From positions 62,001 to 126,000 of the forward strand of contig NZ_BBIO01000007.1 in assembly GCF_000739695.1 (NCBI RefSeq): a DNA stretch of 64,000 nt, read 5' to 3'. Shown in pieces: positions 1-8,828 of the stretch. The DNA comes from Tepidicaulis marinus. Lineage in GTDB: Bacteria > Pseudomonadota > Alphaproteobacteria > Parvibaculales > Parvibaculaceae. Below the pieces are notes generated by a model. It ran no database searches. It saw nothing but the letters and a program-made list of their open reading frames with translations, and had not been told where the DNA came from. Each line of letters begins with the position of its first letter. Position 1 is the first letter of the stretch. Position numbers and translations under genes: made by a program.

Positions 1-805
1 CTTCCACCTGGCGGCGCATTTCTTCTTCGCCGATCGTGTGGACGAGGATTTTGATGCGCGACTTGAAGAGATGGTCGCGCCGGCCATGCATGTTGTAAAC
101 GCGCATGATGGCTTCGAGATAGGTCAAGAGGTTTTCCTGCGAAATCGCCTTGCCGATCAGCTTGCCGATCATGGGCGTGCGGCCCTGGCCGCCGCCGACA
201 TAAATGTCGAACGCGGTGCGCCCGTCTTTGCCCTTCACAAGTTCGATGCCGATATCGTGCACGCGGATGGCGGCGCGGTCTTCCGGCGCGCCGGTGACGG
301 CGAACTTGAACTTACGCGGCAGGAACGAGAATTCCGGATGCAGCGTCGACCATTGGCGGATGATCTCGGACCAGATGCGCGGGTCTTCCACTTCATTGGC
401 GGCGACGCCCGCATATTGGTCGGAGGTCACGTTGCGGATGCAGTTGCCGCTCGTCTGCAGCGCGTGCATTTCAACGGAAGCCAAATCTTCCAGAATGGCG
501 GGAATGTCTTTCAGCGCCGGCCAATTGTACTGAATGTTCTGGCGCGTCGTGAAATGGCCGTAGCCTTTGTCGTATTTGCGCGCGATATGGGCGAGCATCC
601 GCATCTGGCGCGAAGAAAGCGTGCCGTAAGGCACCGCAACGCGCAGCATATAGGCGTGAAGCTGCAAATAGACGCCGTTCATCAGGCGCAGCGGCTTGAA
701 CTCGTCCTCGGTAATTTCACCGGCCAGGCGGCGCTGCACCTGTCCGCTGAACTGTTTCACCCGGTCCTGGACCAGAGCGTGGTCGAATTCGTCATAACGA
801 TACAT
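1..805 (-). CDS. cysI: Sulfite/nitrite reductase haemoprotein (beta component), N-terminal part
   Basis: The minus-strand frame opens with MYRYDEFDHALVQDRV at 805 and runs off the left edge, so only the first 268 residues are present. It has the ferredoxin-like half-domain of sirohaem reductases, including FTTRQNIQYNW and TSGNCIRNVT, which contribute to sirohaem and anion binding in this family. The family reduces sulfite to sulfide in cysteine synthesis. The catalytic iron-sulfur cysteines would lie in the missing C-terminal half. An AGGA about nine bases upstream supports the start. A DUF2849 gene ends 74 bases before it, the usual alphaproteobacterial cys arrangement. Confidence 0.9.
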   Translation of the reverse strand, partial: MYRYDEFDHALVQDRVKQFSGQVQRRLAGEITEDEFKPLRLMNGVYLQLHAYMLRVAVPYGTLSSRQMRMLAHIARKYDKGYGHFTTRQNIQYNWPALKDIPAILEDLASVEMHALQTSGNCIRNVTSDQYAGVAANEVEDPRIWSEIIRQWSTLHPEFSFLPRKFKFAVTGAPEDRAAIRVHDIGIELVKGKDGRTAFDIYVGGGQGRTPMIGKLIGKAISQENLLTYLEAIMRVYNMHGRRDHLFKSRIKILVHTIGEEEMRRQVE

Positions 806-879
806 CGGACTTGTCCTGCAGCTTTAAAACATTCACGCGGGGCGGGGCTTCGGCCCTTATCCCTTGCCTCTCAGGCCCC

Positions 880-1209
880 TCAAGCGGTTTTGCCTTCCGC
901 CTGTTTGCCGAGATCGAGGCGGACCGTCGGCCCGGCCATGCGGATGCGCTCGCGCACGGAAGCGGGCACGAGCGTGCCGTCTTCCTCGGCGATTTCGAAG
1001 AGATAGGGCTCCACGATCTCTTGTTGCTCGAGCGCGGGATTGGCTTTTGCAAGCAGCGCCTCGGCCGCTTCCTTGCCTTCGGCAATGGCGGCATCGGCCA
1101 GCTTTTCCGACCACGCGCCCTTGGCCGTCAGATAAACCACCACCCCGTCGATCAGCCGGTTGGCGGTGACGGCCTGAACCTGGGCCATTTTGTTAGAGTG
1201 CTGGGCCAA
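880..1209 (-). CDS. DUF2849 domain protein of the cysteine/sulfite reduction operon
   Basis: This is a small soluble protein of 109 residues. The TANRLIDGVVVYLT segment near the N-terminus is typical of DUF2849, a family of unknown role found next to cysI in alphaproteobacteria. I chose the TTG at 1209 because GGAG lies seven bases upstream; an ATG at 1188 (102 residues) lacks a clear ribosome site. It precedes cysI in the same direction, so the two are probably co-transcribed. A cysG gene, often found just upstream in related operons, is absent here; an ABC importer occupies that place. Confidence 0.8.
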   Translation of the reverse strand: MAQHSNKMAQVQAVTANRLIDGVVVYLTAKGAWSEKLADAAIAEGKEAAEALLAKANPALEQQEIVEPYLFEIAEEDGTLVPASVRERIRMAGPTVRLDLGKQAEGKTA

Positions 1210-1276
1210 AACCTATCTCCGGTAAAATTCCGCGGGCCTTCACACGCGCGCGGGGAATATGCCTCATTTGGGCGTA

Positions 1277-1305
1277 AACATGGTCATTTTCATAATCTGC
1301 GTCAA
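1277..1305 (-). promoter_or_regulatory. Weak candidate promoter for the DUF2849-cysI operon
   Basis: The 151-base gap between the ABC permease and DUF2849 is AT-richer than its surroundings. On the minus strand TTGACG (1305-1300) is followed after 17 bases by CATGTT (1282-1277), which matches the -10 consensus poorly. No other element is clear in the gap. Confidence 0.22.
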
Positions 1306-1360
1306 TAGAGGTGTAGAAATATATTATCCACATGACGTGCATGTGAATATGGCGCGGGAC

Positions 1361-2167
1361 TCAGCTCTCCCGTTTGACGGCACTTTCGTGCCAGCGGCGC
1401 AAAAGGGCGTATTCCAAAAGGCTGAGCGCGAAGAAAATCGCGATGCCGAGGAGGGAGAGCAGCACTAAAGCCGCAAACATTTTAGGGATTTGCAGCCTGT
1501 TGCCTGCCTCGATGATGCGCCAGGCAAGGCCGGTGGAGGCGCCGGAGCCGGCGACGAACTCCGCCACCACGGCCCCGATAAGCGCGAGCCCGCCCGACAC
1601 TTTCATGCCGCTGAGGATATGGGGCAGGGCGGCGGGAAGCTGCAGGCCGGTCAGCGTCTGCCAGCGGCTGGCCCCGTAAAGGCGGAAGAGATCGCGCAGA
1701 TTGTGATCGACCGAGCGCAAGCCGAGCACACTGTTGGAGAGAATGGGAAAGAAGGCGACGATCCAGGCGAGAATGAGAAGCGCGAGTTCCACATTGTCGA
1801 GCCCGACCCAGATGAGAATGAGCGGGGCGATGGCGACGACGGGCGTGACCTGCAAAATCACCGCATAAGGAAAGAAGGCGGTTTCCACCACCCGGCTCTG
1901 GGAAAAGAGCACGGCAAGGCCGACGCCGCTGACCGTGGCCAGAAGAAAAGCGGCGAGCGTCACCTTTAGCGTTACCCAGGCGGAAAGGAAAAGCGATCCG
2001 GCATTAGTGACAAGCGCTTCGCCGATGCGGCTCGGGGCGGGGAGAATGAATTCGGGCAGGCCTTGCGCGCGCACCGCCCATTCCCAGGCCCCGAGAAAGA
2101 GGAGGCCGACAAGGAGCGGCAATGCCCAGCCCAAAAGGCGCGCGGAGGAAGAGGAGGAAAAGCTCAT
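1361..2167 (-). CDS. ABC transporter permease, SsuC/TauC/ThiX type
   Basis: A 268-residue inner-membrane permease with about six hydrophobic segments and a binding-protein-dependent transport loop (EAA-like region around GASRWQTLTGLQLPAALPHI). It starts with an ATG that overlaps the end of the ATPase gene by four bases, so the two are translationally coupled. Together with the ATPase and the NMT1-like binding protein it forms a complete importer for a small organic solute. Family members carry sulfonates, nitrate or thiamine pyrimidine precursors; the sequence alone does not fix the substrate. Confidence 0.88.
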   Translation of the reverse strand: MSFSSSSSARLLGWALPLLVGLLFLGAWEWAVRAQGLPEFILPAPSRIGEALVTNAGSLFLSAWVTLKVTLAAFLLATVSGVGLAVLFSQSRVVETAFFPYAVILQVTPVVAIAPLILIWVGLDNVELALLILAWIVAFFPILSNSVLGLRSVDHNLRDLFRLYGASRWQTLTGLQLPAALPHILSGMKVSGGLALIGAVVAEFVAGSGASTGLAWRIIEAGNRLQIPKMFAALVLLSLLGIAIFFALSLLEYALLRRWHESAVKRES

Positions 2168-2913
2168 GGCGCGCTCCTGCCGCGCAAGGCGGCACTGACT
2201 TTTTTGACCTGCTCGAAAAAGAGCTGGCTGTCGCGGAAAGCCTGACCGCGCGGAAAGCCGCCTTCGATGGGCATATCGGCTTCAAGGCGCCCGGTCTCGT
2301 TCATGATGAGGACGCGCTCGGAAAGATAGACCGCTTCATAAACCGAATGGGTGACGAAGATGACGGTCCAGCCCTGCTCGTTCCAGAGCGTGAGGAGATC
2401 GTCATCGAGCTTTTCCCGCGTCAGCTCGTCAAGCGCGGCGAAAGGCTCGTCCATGAAAAGCACGGTGGGTTCCATGACAAGGGCGCGGGTGATGGAAACG
2501 CGCATCCGCATACCCCCCGATAGCGCGCGCGGCATGGCATGGGCCGCCTCGCCGAGCCCGACGCGGGAAAGCGCTGCCATGATGCGGGCGCGCGCGTCTT
2601 CGGCGGAAATGCCTTTCAGCTTAAGCGGCAGATGCACGTTGGAAAAGACATCCGCCCAGGGCATGAGCGTTGCGTCCTGAAAAACGAAACCGGCTTCGGG
2701 CCGCGCGCCGCCTGCCCAGGAAAGCGTGCCCGCGCTGGGGCTGAGGAGCCCGGCCATGAGGCGGAGCAGCGTGCTCTTGCCGCAGCCCGAGGGGCCGACC
2801 AGGGAGACGAACTCGCCCCGGCCGATTTCAAGGTCGATGCCGGAAAGAGCCTGCGTTCCGCCCCGGTAGGTTTTCCCCGCCCCCTCGATCTGCAAAAGCC
2901 CGGCTTTCGTCAT
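2164..2913 (-). CDS. ABC transporter ATP-binding protein, SsuB/TauB type
   Basis: A 249-residue cytoplasmic ATPase with Walker A GPSGCGKST near residue 40, the signature LSGGMRMRVSITRAL, Walker B VLFMDEPFAALD and a switch histidine in VIFVTHSVYEA. The signature has GGM where GGQ or GGM are both common in this subfamily. It is the middle gene of the importer operon and overlaps both neighbours by four bases. It powers uptake by the permease at 1361-2167 of ligand delivered by the binding protein at 2910-3959. Confidence 0.9.
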   Translation of the reverse strand: MTKAGLLQIEGAGKTYRGGTQALSGIDLEIGRGEFVSLVGPSGCGKSTLLRLMAGLLSPSAGTLSWAGGARPEAGFVFQDATLMPWADVFSNVHLPLKLKGISAEDARARIMAALSRVGLGEAAHAMPRALSGGMRMRVSITRALVMEPTVLFMDEPFAALDELTREKLDDDLLTLWNEQGWTVIFVTHSVYEAVYLSERVLIMNETGRLEADMPIEGGFPRGQAFRDSQLFFEQVKKVSAALRGRSAP

Positions 2914-3959
2914 TCGCCAAGCCCGCGCTGATAATCGCGCCCGTAGCCATTATTGATGAAGTGCAGCGTGTAAGCCTTTTTGTAATCGAGGGCGGGGTCG
3001 TAAATGCCTTCGCGCGCCATCAGTTCAAAAAATTCTTTCCAGCGTTCATCGCTCATCGCGCCGATGCCGAGCTCCGCCGTCTCGCCTGAATCGACGATGC
3101 CGTAGGCCAGCAGTTTTTCCACGGCCTGGGCGAGCACGTCCTCGCTCATTTCCGGATTGTCTTCGAGGATCAGCGCATTGCCGGGGGCGGGGTCATCGTA
3201 AAGATAGCTGATCCAGCCTTTGATCGTCGCATCGACAAAGGCTTGCACCACCTCCGGCTCTTCCTCGATCAAACTGTCGGGCGCAAGCACGAAGGCCCCG
3301 TAGCCCGGATAGCCGTAATCGGAAAGCAGGAAGACTTGCGGCTTGAAACCGCCTTGCCTTTCGATGAGATAGGGCTCGGAGGAAAGGTAGCCCTGCTGAA
3401 TGGCCTCTGGGTCGGAAAGGAAGGGCGCAAGGTTGAACGTGTATTTGCGGATCTGCGTATCCTCGAAGCCGTATTTCGCGCGCAGCCACACCCAGAACGC
3501 GCTGATCGTCGCATCGGCGATCATGATGGGCTTGCCTTTCATGTCGGCGATGGACTGGATGTCTTCGCGCGGATGGGTGATGAGCACTTGCGGGTCTTTT
3601 TGAAAGCTCGCCATCACCGCTTTTATTTCAGCGCCCGCCGCGATCGTGTTGAGCGGAATGAAACTGTTCGAGCCCATGCCCATATCGACCGCGCCCGCGG
3701 CAATGAGCTGGGGCACGTTGACGCCCGGCCCGCCCTGGCGGATCGTGACATCGAGCCCGGCTTCCTCGTAAAAGCCCATGGCTTTCGCCTGATAGAAACC
3801 GCCTTGCTCTGCCTGCGCCTTCCAGTCCGTCACGAAAGTAATCGCGCGCAGCCCGTGCCCCGCGCTAGGGGCGGGCGCATCCTCGCGCGCGAAGAGAAAA
3901 GCAAGCAGCGCGGCGGCGGCAACAACAATTCCGGCACCGACAAGAACGGATCGGTTCAT
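2910..3959 (-). CDS. ABC transporter substrate-binding protein, NMT1/THI5-like
   Basis: A 349-residue periplasmic binding protein. Residues 1-25 form one hydrophobic segment (signal peptide or anchor), followed by TFVTDWKAQAEQGGFYQA, the hallmark start of NMT1/THI5/ThiY proteins that bind thiamine pyrimidine precursors or related compounds. The yeast CCCFC motif is absent, as in bacterial ThiY. I chose the ATG at 3959 because GGGGGA lies just upstream; the ATG at 3971 is itself part of that site. It is first in the three-gene importer operon. I looked for a TPP riboswitch in the upstream gap and saw none, so a thiamine role is only a possibility. Confidence 0.85.
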   Translation of the reverse strand: MNRSVLVGAGIVVAAAALLAFLFAREDAPAPSAGHGLRAITFVTDWKAQAEQGGFYQAKAMGFYEEAGLDVTIRQGGPGVNVPQLIAAGAVDMGMGSNSFIPLNTIAAGAEIKAVMASFQKDPQVLITHPREDIQSIADMKGKPIMIADATISAFWVWLRAKYGFEDTQIRKYTFNLAPFLSDPEAIQQGYLSSEPYLIERQGGFKPQVFLLSDYGYPGYGAFVLAPDSLIEEEPEVVQAFVDATIKGWISYLYDDPAPGNALILEDNPEMSEDVLAQAVEKLLAYGIVDSGETAELGIGAMSDERWKEFFELMAREGIYDPALDYKKAYTLHFINNGYGRDYQRGLGE

Positions 3960-4035
3960 GACATCCCCCATGACCAGATGAGCGGCCAGTTTAGCAGTTT
4001 CTTATGTGCAGAAGATAGAGCGCGCGGGGCGGACG

Positions 4036-4878
4036 TCAGGAGGCGCGTTTGAGCGCGGGGCGGGCGGCGGGCTTTTGTGACGCGGCGGCGCGGGCATGAA
4101 CGCGCGCTTCCACGTCCCTGATCAGCGTTTCGACGTCCTCAGGGCTGACATCCAGAAAATCGCCGTAATCGCCGAGCACCGCCTCGATATCCTCATGGGT
4201 GAAGGCAAGAGGCTCCTGGCCCGCCGGTTTGCCGTGCGGCGCGGGGGCGGCATGGGGATAGGAATGGCGCGTGGCATTGTTGAAGGCGAGCGCGGTCAAA
4301 AGCAAAAGCGCGGAATTGGCCGCCACCGGAAAAAGCGCGAACGTGAAGCCCGCACCGAAAATGTCCGGCCCGCCGAGCGTGGCCGTCAGCGCCACCGCGC
4401 CGCCCGGCGGGTGCAGGCAGCGGCAGGCAGCCATGAGGCCAATGGCGCCCGCAACCCCGAAGGCCGCGCTTAAAACCGGATCGCCGAAAATCTTCACCGC
4501 GCAAATGCCGACCAGCGCCGAGAGCACATTGCCGCCCATGATGGACCAGGGCTGGGCCAGGGGGCTCGCGGGCACGGCGAATAAAAGCACGGCGGAAGCG
4601 CCCATCGGCGCGATAAGATAGGCGCTGCCCGCGCTGGAAACGCCGAGCCAATATTGGGACAGCAGGCCGGTCACGAAAATGCCGGTCAGCGCGCCTGCAA
4701 CCGCGCGCCATTTTTCCGCGCCGGGCAATTGCGGCGCGTCGGGCACGGCATGACGGAGAAACCGGGCAAACGCCCCGGCAGTGATACGGCGCACGGAAAT
4801 GTCCATGAATGCGGGCCCGCCACCACGAAGGGCCTTCATCAGGCGGGCAGGACTAACCGATGGCGCGCCCCGCCGCAA
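4036..4878 (-). CDS. HPP family integral membrane protein
   Basis: The motif LHPPGGAVAL and four hydrophobic segments (about residues 60-190) identify the HPP family (PF04982), linked in some bacteria and plants to nitrite transport. A soluble tail of about 80 residues follows. The start is uncertain: TTG at 4878 lies 22 bases after the upstream gene, while ATGs at 4839 and 4806 are also in frame and none has a strong ribosome site. It follows the DUF1214/DUF1254 pair in the same direction. A link to the nearby sulfite/nitrite reductase gene is possible but not shown. Confidence 0.82.
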   Translation of the reverse strand: MRRGAPSVSPARLMKALRGGGPAFMDISVRRITAGAFARFLRHAVPDAPQLPGAEKWRAVAGALTGIFVTGLLSQYWLGVSSAGSAYLIAPMGASAVLLFAVPASPLAQPWSIMGGNVLSALVGICAVKIFGDPVLSAAFGVAGAIGLMAACRCLHPPGGAVALTATLGGPDIFGAGFTFALFPVAANSALLLLTALAFNNATRHSYPHAAPAPHGKPAGQEPLAFTHEDIEAVLGDYGDFLDVSPEDVETLIRDVEARVHARAAASQKPAARPALKRAS

Positions 4879-4900
4879 GTCCTGCTCACGCCTTCCCGCT

Positions 4901-5422
4901 TTACATCGTGGCGCAGCGGGCCGCTTTCACGGCCTCTTGAAGGGCGGGAAGCTTGTCTTCGGAGGAAATCAGCGTGCGCACCAGCGCGGCGCCCTTGGCC
5001 GAAGGCGCAACGACGATGGGAATGCCTTTGGGATCCGGCACGATCTGATCTTCGGTGACGAGAATAACTTCCACCTCGTCGCGGGCGGCCTGGGTATCGT
5101 TCACCGTGAAGAAATTATCCGTATTGGCCGCGAACATGGAAAGCGACCAGTAGGTGTCCGGCACGGGCGCGGAAAATTTCACCGGGCCGGAGGTCAGATC
5201 ATAAGCGCAGATCGCATAAAGAAGATCGGGGCTCGGGCGCACCACGCCGCGCGCCTCGGCGCTGGCGCGGGGACCGGCGATCATTTTATTCGCGCCTTCG
5301 CTTTCAACCACGCGGCTGTGCAGCACACCCGTGACGGCATAAGGGTAGGCAAGGATCGCGGAAATATGAAAGAGCACGGCCAGCACCAGCGTGCCGGCAA
5401 TCCAGAAAGGCCAGCTTTTCAT
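4901..5422 (-). CDS. Membrane-anchored DUF1254 protein (short form)
   Basis: This protein has 173 residues, with an N-terminal hydrophobic segment (residues 4-27) and a periplasmic domain containing RPSPDLLYAICAYDLTSGP and PDTYWSLSMFAANTDNFF, typical of DUF1254. It is far shorter than the roughly 450-residue proteins in which DUF1254 and DUF1214 are fused. It overlaps the DUF1214 gene by four bases, so the two are likely made together and may form a complex. The molecular function is unknown. Confidence 0.8.
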   Translation of the reverse strand: MKSWPFWIAGTLVLAVLFHISAILAYPYAVTGVLHSRVVESEGANKMIAGPRASAEARGVVRPSPDLLYAICAYDLTSGPVKFSAPVPDTYWSLSMFAANTDNFFTVNDTQAARDEVEVILVTEDQIVPDPKGIPIVVAPSAKGAALVRTLISSEDKLPALQEAVKAARCATM

Positions 5423-6027
5423 CGGCAGCGCTCCTTCGTGATGGTCGGCAGGGTAAGGTTTTGCGGGGCGGCGGCAACTTCGGGCTCCGGATTATAAAGC
5501 CGCAAGGTCAGCGAGAAGGAAGCGCCGCTTCCGCCTTCATATCCCGTCGGCACAAAGTCGCCCTGCGCGCTTTCAGATTCTTCCTCGGGGCCGACGGTGA
5601 AAAGAAAGCGCTCATTCGTCCAGGTGACGGTGTTCATCGCGGCGGAATATTTATCCGCCCTGTTGGGGATGAGGTAATGGTCCGCGCCGTAAGCGGTGAT
5701 GGACCACCAGCGCGCGGGCAGCTTGCCGCCGGAGATGACATAGGCGCAATTGGTTTTCAGCGCCGCGCCGGAATCATCGCTAAAGGCGGTGAAGTAAACC
5801 GTTTCGGATTTTGAAAGCGCGAGCAACCCCTGCCGGGCCACGGCGGCGCGGGTGTAAGGGTCGGCGGCGGGGGAGCCGATGGCAAGATTGGTGTGCCAGG
5901 CGCCATTTTGCGCCGCCGCCCCGAAGCCGAGGCGCCCGAGCCCGCCATCGACGATCCACCAGGCGGAACCCACGCCCAGCGCCAGCGCCACGAGCAAGGC
6001 GGCGATCAGTTTTCCTGCGAGTTTCAC
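5419..6027 (-). CDS. Membrane-anchored DUF1214 protein (short form)
   Basis: A 202-residue protein with one N-terminal membrane segment (residues 7-26) and a periplasmic domain with LPARWWSITAYGADHYLIPN and SFSLTLRLYNPEPEV, characteristic of DUF1214. It sits directly upstream of the DUF1254 gene with a four-base overlap and 15 bases after the PBP1A gene. Its start follows an AGGGGAGATGGGGAG-like purine run. The pair seems a split version of the DUF1254-DUF1214 architecture. Function unknown. Confidence 0.8.
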   Translation of the reverse strand: MKLAGKLIAALLVALALGVGSAWWIVDGGLGRLGFGAAAQNGAWHTNLAIGSPAADPYTRAAVARQGLLALSKSETVYFTAFSDDSGAALKTNCAYVISGGKLPARWWSITAYGADHYLIPNRADKYSAAMNTVTWTNERFLFTVGPEEESESAQGDFVPTGYEGGSGASFSLTLRLYNPEPEVAAAPQNLTLPTITKERCR

Positions 6028-6042
6028 TCCCCATCTCCCCTT

Positions 6043-8052
6043 TTATCTTACCCTAATCGTTTCCCCGCCCTGGCGAAAGCGCGTCGTCCGGCCCGCGCTG
6101 ACGGGCGGGACAGAGCGGAAGAGGGCGGAAAGCTGGCGGAAATATTCCTGCTCCTTGCCCTGGCGGGCCACCACAGGCTCGCGCCGGACGCCGGGAAGGG
6201 CGATGCGCGGCAGGCCGCGGTGAATGTCGTTCATATAAGCGCTCCAGGTGCTGGCCGCGATGCCGCCGCCGCTCGCCCCCGCGCTCGGCGAGTTGTCATC
6301 ATTGCCGAACCAGATGCCGGTTACATATTGATGGGTGTAGCCGATGAACCAGGCATCGCGGTTGTTCTGGCTGGTGCCGGTTTTGCCCGCCGCCATGCGC
6401 CGCCCGAGGCTGGCGCGCGTGCCCGTGCCTTCCGCGATCACCTGATGGAGCATATGGGTCATGTCCCGCGCGCGCCGGGGGGAAATGATCTGGCGCGGTT
6501 CTTCCTTGCGCTCGTAAAGCACGATGCCGGACGGCGTCGAAATTTCCGTAATGCCCCAGGGCTCCGTGCCCTTACCGTCGGCGGCGAAGGGAAGATAAGC
6601 GCCGGTCAGTTCCACAAGCGTCACTTCCGAAGCGCCGAGCGCAAGGGAGGGGAGCGCTGCGATGGGGCTTTTGATGCCGAGCTGGCGTGCCGTCCCGATC
6701 ACCTTGCCGCGGCCGACCTGCTCGGTCAGCCGCACGGCGACGGTGTTCAGCGAATGTTTGAACGCGGTGAGAAGCGTGACGGGACCCCAATAACGCCCGG
6801 CGCTGTTTTCCGGCTGCCAGCCGTGAATGTCCACCGGCTCGTCGATCATGATGGACGAAGGGCCGAAACCGTTTTTAAGGGCGGTGAGATAAATCACCGG
6901 CTTGAAGGCGGAGCCCGGCTGGCGCTTGGCTTGAGCGGCGCGGTTGAACTGGCTGTCGAGATAAGAGCGCCCGCCCACCATGGCTTTGACCGCGCCGTCC
7001 CGCGCGAGCGTGAGCAGCGCGCCTTGCTCGATATTCACCGCGGGGCCTTGATCCGCCAGCGCCTTTTCCATCGCCGCTTCCGCTTTGCGCTGCATCGCGC
7101 CGTCGAGCGTCGTGCGGATGATGATCGTGCCGTCGGCAGGCGGGATGAGGGCGCGGGCTTCTTCCAGAACCCAGTCGACGAAATAATGCGTGCCGAGCCT
7201 TTCCTCGCGCACGACGATTTCGGCAGGCTCGGCGCGGGCGGCGAAAACCTCGCCGTTCGTCAGCGCGCCGGTTTCCACCAGAAGCTGCAGCACATAATCG
7301 GCCCGCGCCTGGGCGCGTTTGAGATTGTTGGTGGGGGCAAAACGGCTCGGCGCTTTGGGCAGGCCCGCAAGAAGGGCGGCTTCGGCGAGCGTGACCTGCG
7401 ACACCGACTTGTTGAAATAAAAGCGCGAGGCGGCTTCCACGCCGTAGGTTCCGGCGCCGAGATATATGCGGTTCAGATAGACGGAGAGAATTTCGTCTTT
7501 CGTGTAATGGGATTCCAGCCAAAGCGTGATCAGCGCTTCCTGGAATTTGCGCGCCACCGTGCGCTCGGAGGAAAGATAAAGGTTCTTGGCGAGCTGCTGA
7601 GTGATGGTCGAGCCGCCTTCGACAAAGGCGCCGGCCTGCAGATTGCGCCAGGCGGCGCGCAGGATGCCGCGAATGTCGAAACCGCTATGGGAATAAAAGC
7701 GCTGATCCTCGGCGGCGAGAAAAGCCTGAATGAGATAAGGCGGCATTTCTTCCAGCGGCACGATGTCGGCATAGCGCCCGCCGCGCGTGGCAAGCTCTTT
7801 ACCATCCGCATCGAGCACCATGGCCGCGCGCTGCTCAAGAAGCTGGGGATTGTCGATCTGCTTTTGCAGATGCGGCACAAGCGAGAAGACGAGAAGGCCG
7901 AGCGCGACGGTGAGCGCCATGAAAGAGAAAGACAGAAGCGAGACCCAGCGGCGCAGACGCGCGCGGACCCGCCCGCCCTCATGCCCGGGCGGGGACAGTC
8001 TGTCTCTTTCCGGCCCGCTTTCGGGCCAGCCATCTTGCGGTTTCTCCGCCAT
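6043..8052 (-). CDS. Class A penicillin-binding protein (PBP1A-like glycosyltransferase/transpeptidase)
   Basis: A 669-residue bifunctional enzyme that polymerises and cross-links peptidoglycan at the outer face of the inner membrane. After a basic cytoplasmic tail, a membrane helix covers about residues 36-60. The GT51 domain has EDQRFYSHSGFD with catalytic Glu115 and GGSTITQQLAKN near 146. The transpeptidase has SAFK (Ser381, Lys384), SLN (434-436) and KTGTS (Lys557). All key residues are present. It reads away from the YcgN-like gene and shares a short divergent region with it. Confidence 0.95.
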   Translation of the reverse strand: MAEKPQDGWPESGPERDRLSPPGHEGGRVRARLRRWVSLLSFSFMALTVALGLLVFSLVPHLQKQIDNPQLLEQRAAMVLDADGKELATRGGRYADIVPLEEMPPYLIQAFLAAEDQRFYSHSGFDIRGILRAAWRNLQAGAFVEGGSTITQQLAKNLYLSSERTVARKFQEALITLWLESHYTKDEILSVYLNRIYLGAGTYGVEAASRFYFNKSVSQVTLAEAALLAGLPKAPSRFAPTNNLKRAQARADYVLQLLVETGALTNGEVFAARAEPAEIVVREERLGTHYFVDWVLEEARALIPPADGTIIIRTTLDGAMQRKAEAAMEKALADQGPAVNIEQGALLTLARDGAVKAMVGGRSYLDSQFNRAAQAKRQPGSAFKPVIYLTALKNGFGPSSIMIDEPVDIHGWQPENSAGRYWGPVTLLTAFKHSLNTVAVRLTEQVGRGKVIGTARQLGIKSPIAALPSLALGASEVTLVELTGAYLPFAADGKGTEPWGITEISTPSGIVLYERKEEPRQIISPRRARDMTHMLHQVIAEGTGTRASLGRRMAAGKTGTSQNNRDAWFIGYTHQYVTGIWFGNDDNSPSAGASGGGIAASTWSAYMNDIHRGLPRIALPGVRREPVVARQGKEQEYFRQLSALFRSVPPVSAGRTTRFRQGGETIRVR

Positions 8053-8174
8053 TTCCCCTCGCTAATAGGCCGCCCTGTGCCATTCTGACACGAAAGGCGG
8101 GCTGGACATGCGCCCATGAAGGGAATTAAGCAATCGCCATGCCCCCGAAACGGGCGGCGGAGACGGGACCTGAG

Positions 8175-8657
8175 ATGAGTAAAGACGCGGGCGCGCCGTT
8201 CTGGCAGCGCAAAGCCTTGGACGAGATGAGCCGGGCGGAGTGGGAATCGCTCTGCGATGGCTGCGCGAAATGCTGCCTCGTCAAACTGGAAGACGAGGAC
8301 ACGGCCGAAATCCTTTATACGGATGTGGTCTGCCATCTTCTCGACTGCGAGGCGTGCGCCTGCACCGATTACAAAAACCGCTCGGTACGCGTGCCGACCT
8401 GCGTGACGCTGACGCCGGACAATCTGAAAGACCTCGATTGGATGCCGGACACTTGCGCCTATAAATTGCTGCGCGACGGCAAGGACCTGCCCTGGTGGCA
8501 TCCGCTCGTCTCGGGCGAGCGGGAAAGCGTGCATCTTGCCGGTATATCCGTGCGCGGCAAGGTCGTCTCGGAAGAAGAAGTGACGGATGACGAACTCGAC
8601 GGGCGCATCGTTTCCTGGCCGCATTATGACGGGCTAAGCGGCGACGGTGATGAGTGA
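8175..8657 (+). CDS. YcgN/UPF0260 cysteine-cluster protein
   Basis: A protein of 160 residues with [18 protein letters not shown] followed by [13 protein letters not shown] and VPTC, a pattern of conserved cysteines that could bind an iron-sulfur cluster or zinc. It belongs to the YcgN-like family (UPF0260), of unknown biochemical role. I prefer the ATG at 8175 because relatives begin shortly before [10 protein letters not shown]; an in-frame ATG at 8139 would add 12 residues. It is monocistronic, ending before the terminator at 8762. Confidence 0.88.
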   Translation: MSKDAGAPFWQRKALDEMSRAEWESLCDGCAKCCLVKLEDEDTAEILYTDVVCHLLDCEACACTDYKNRSVRVPTCVTLTPDNLKDLDWMPDTCAYKLLRDGKDLPWWHPLVSGERESVHLAGISVRGKVVSEEEVTDDELDGRIVSWPHYDGLSGDGDE

Positions 8658-8761
8658 GCCGCATTTATTTTCGCGCGCCTCTTGAAAGTGAAACGCTGCG
8701 TTCTTATCTCCAACCCATCTGGAAAATTGCATCCAGCGGCAGCGCGAAACGCGCAGCGATG

Positions 8762-8786
8762 AGGCAGCTTTAAGGCTGCCTTTTTT
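8762..8786 (+). terminator. Rho-independent terminator
   Basis: A seven-base-pair stem AGGCAGC/GCTGCCT with a six-base loop is followed by five Ts (8782-8786). It lies about 105 bases after the YcgN-like gene. The stretch 8658-8761 holds no gene that I can support. Confidence 0.85.
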
Positions 8787-8828
8787 ATTGCTTGGTGCAC
8801 GGCATTCTTCGGGATCAGCAAACGGATT

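Noticed and set aside
3960-4035. Possible TPP riboswitch upstream of the ThiY-like binding protein
   Set aside because: Neither the CTGAGA segment nor the downstream ACC...GATCTGG core of the THI element is present on the minus strand.
5893-8088. A 731-codon open frame on the plus strand antisense to the PBP1A gene
   Set aside because: It is low in family-like motifs, rich in Arg, Ala and Gly, and mirrors a complete PBP1A with all catalytic motifs. High-GC coding DNA often leaves the antisense frame open.
8658-8790. Possible small RNA ending at the strong terminator at 8762
   Set aside because: There is a terminator but no recognisable promoter, and the sequence matches no RNA family I know. 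It may simply be the 3' end of the YcgN-like transcript.
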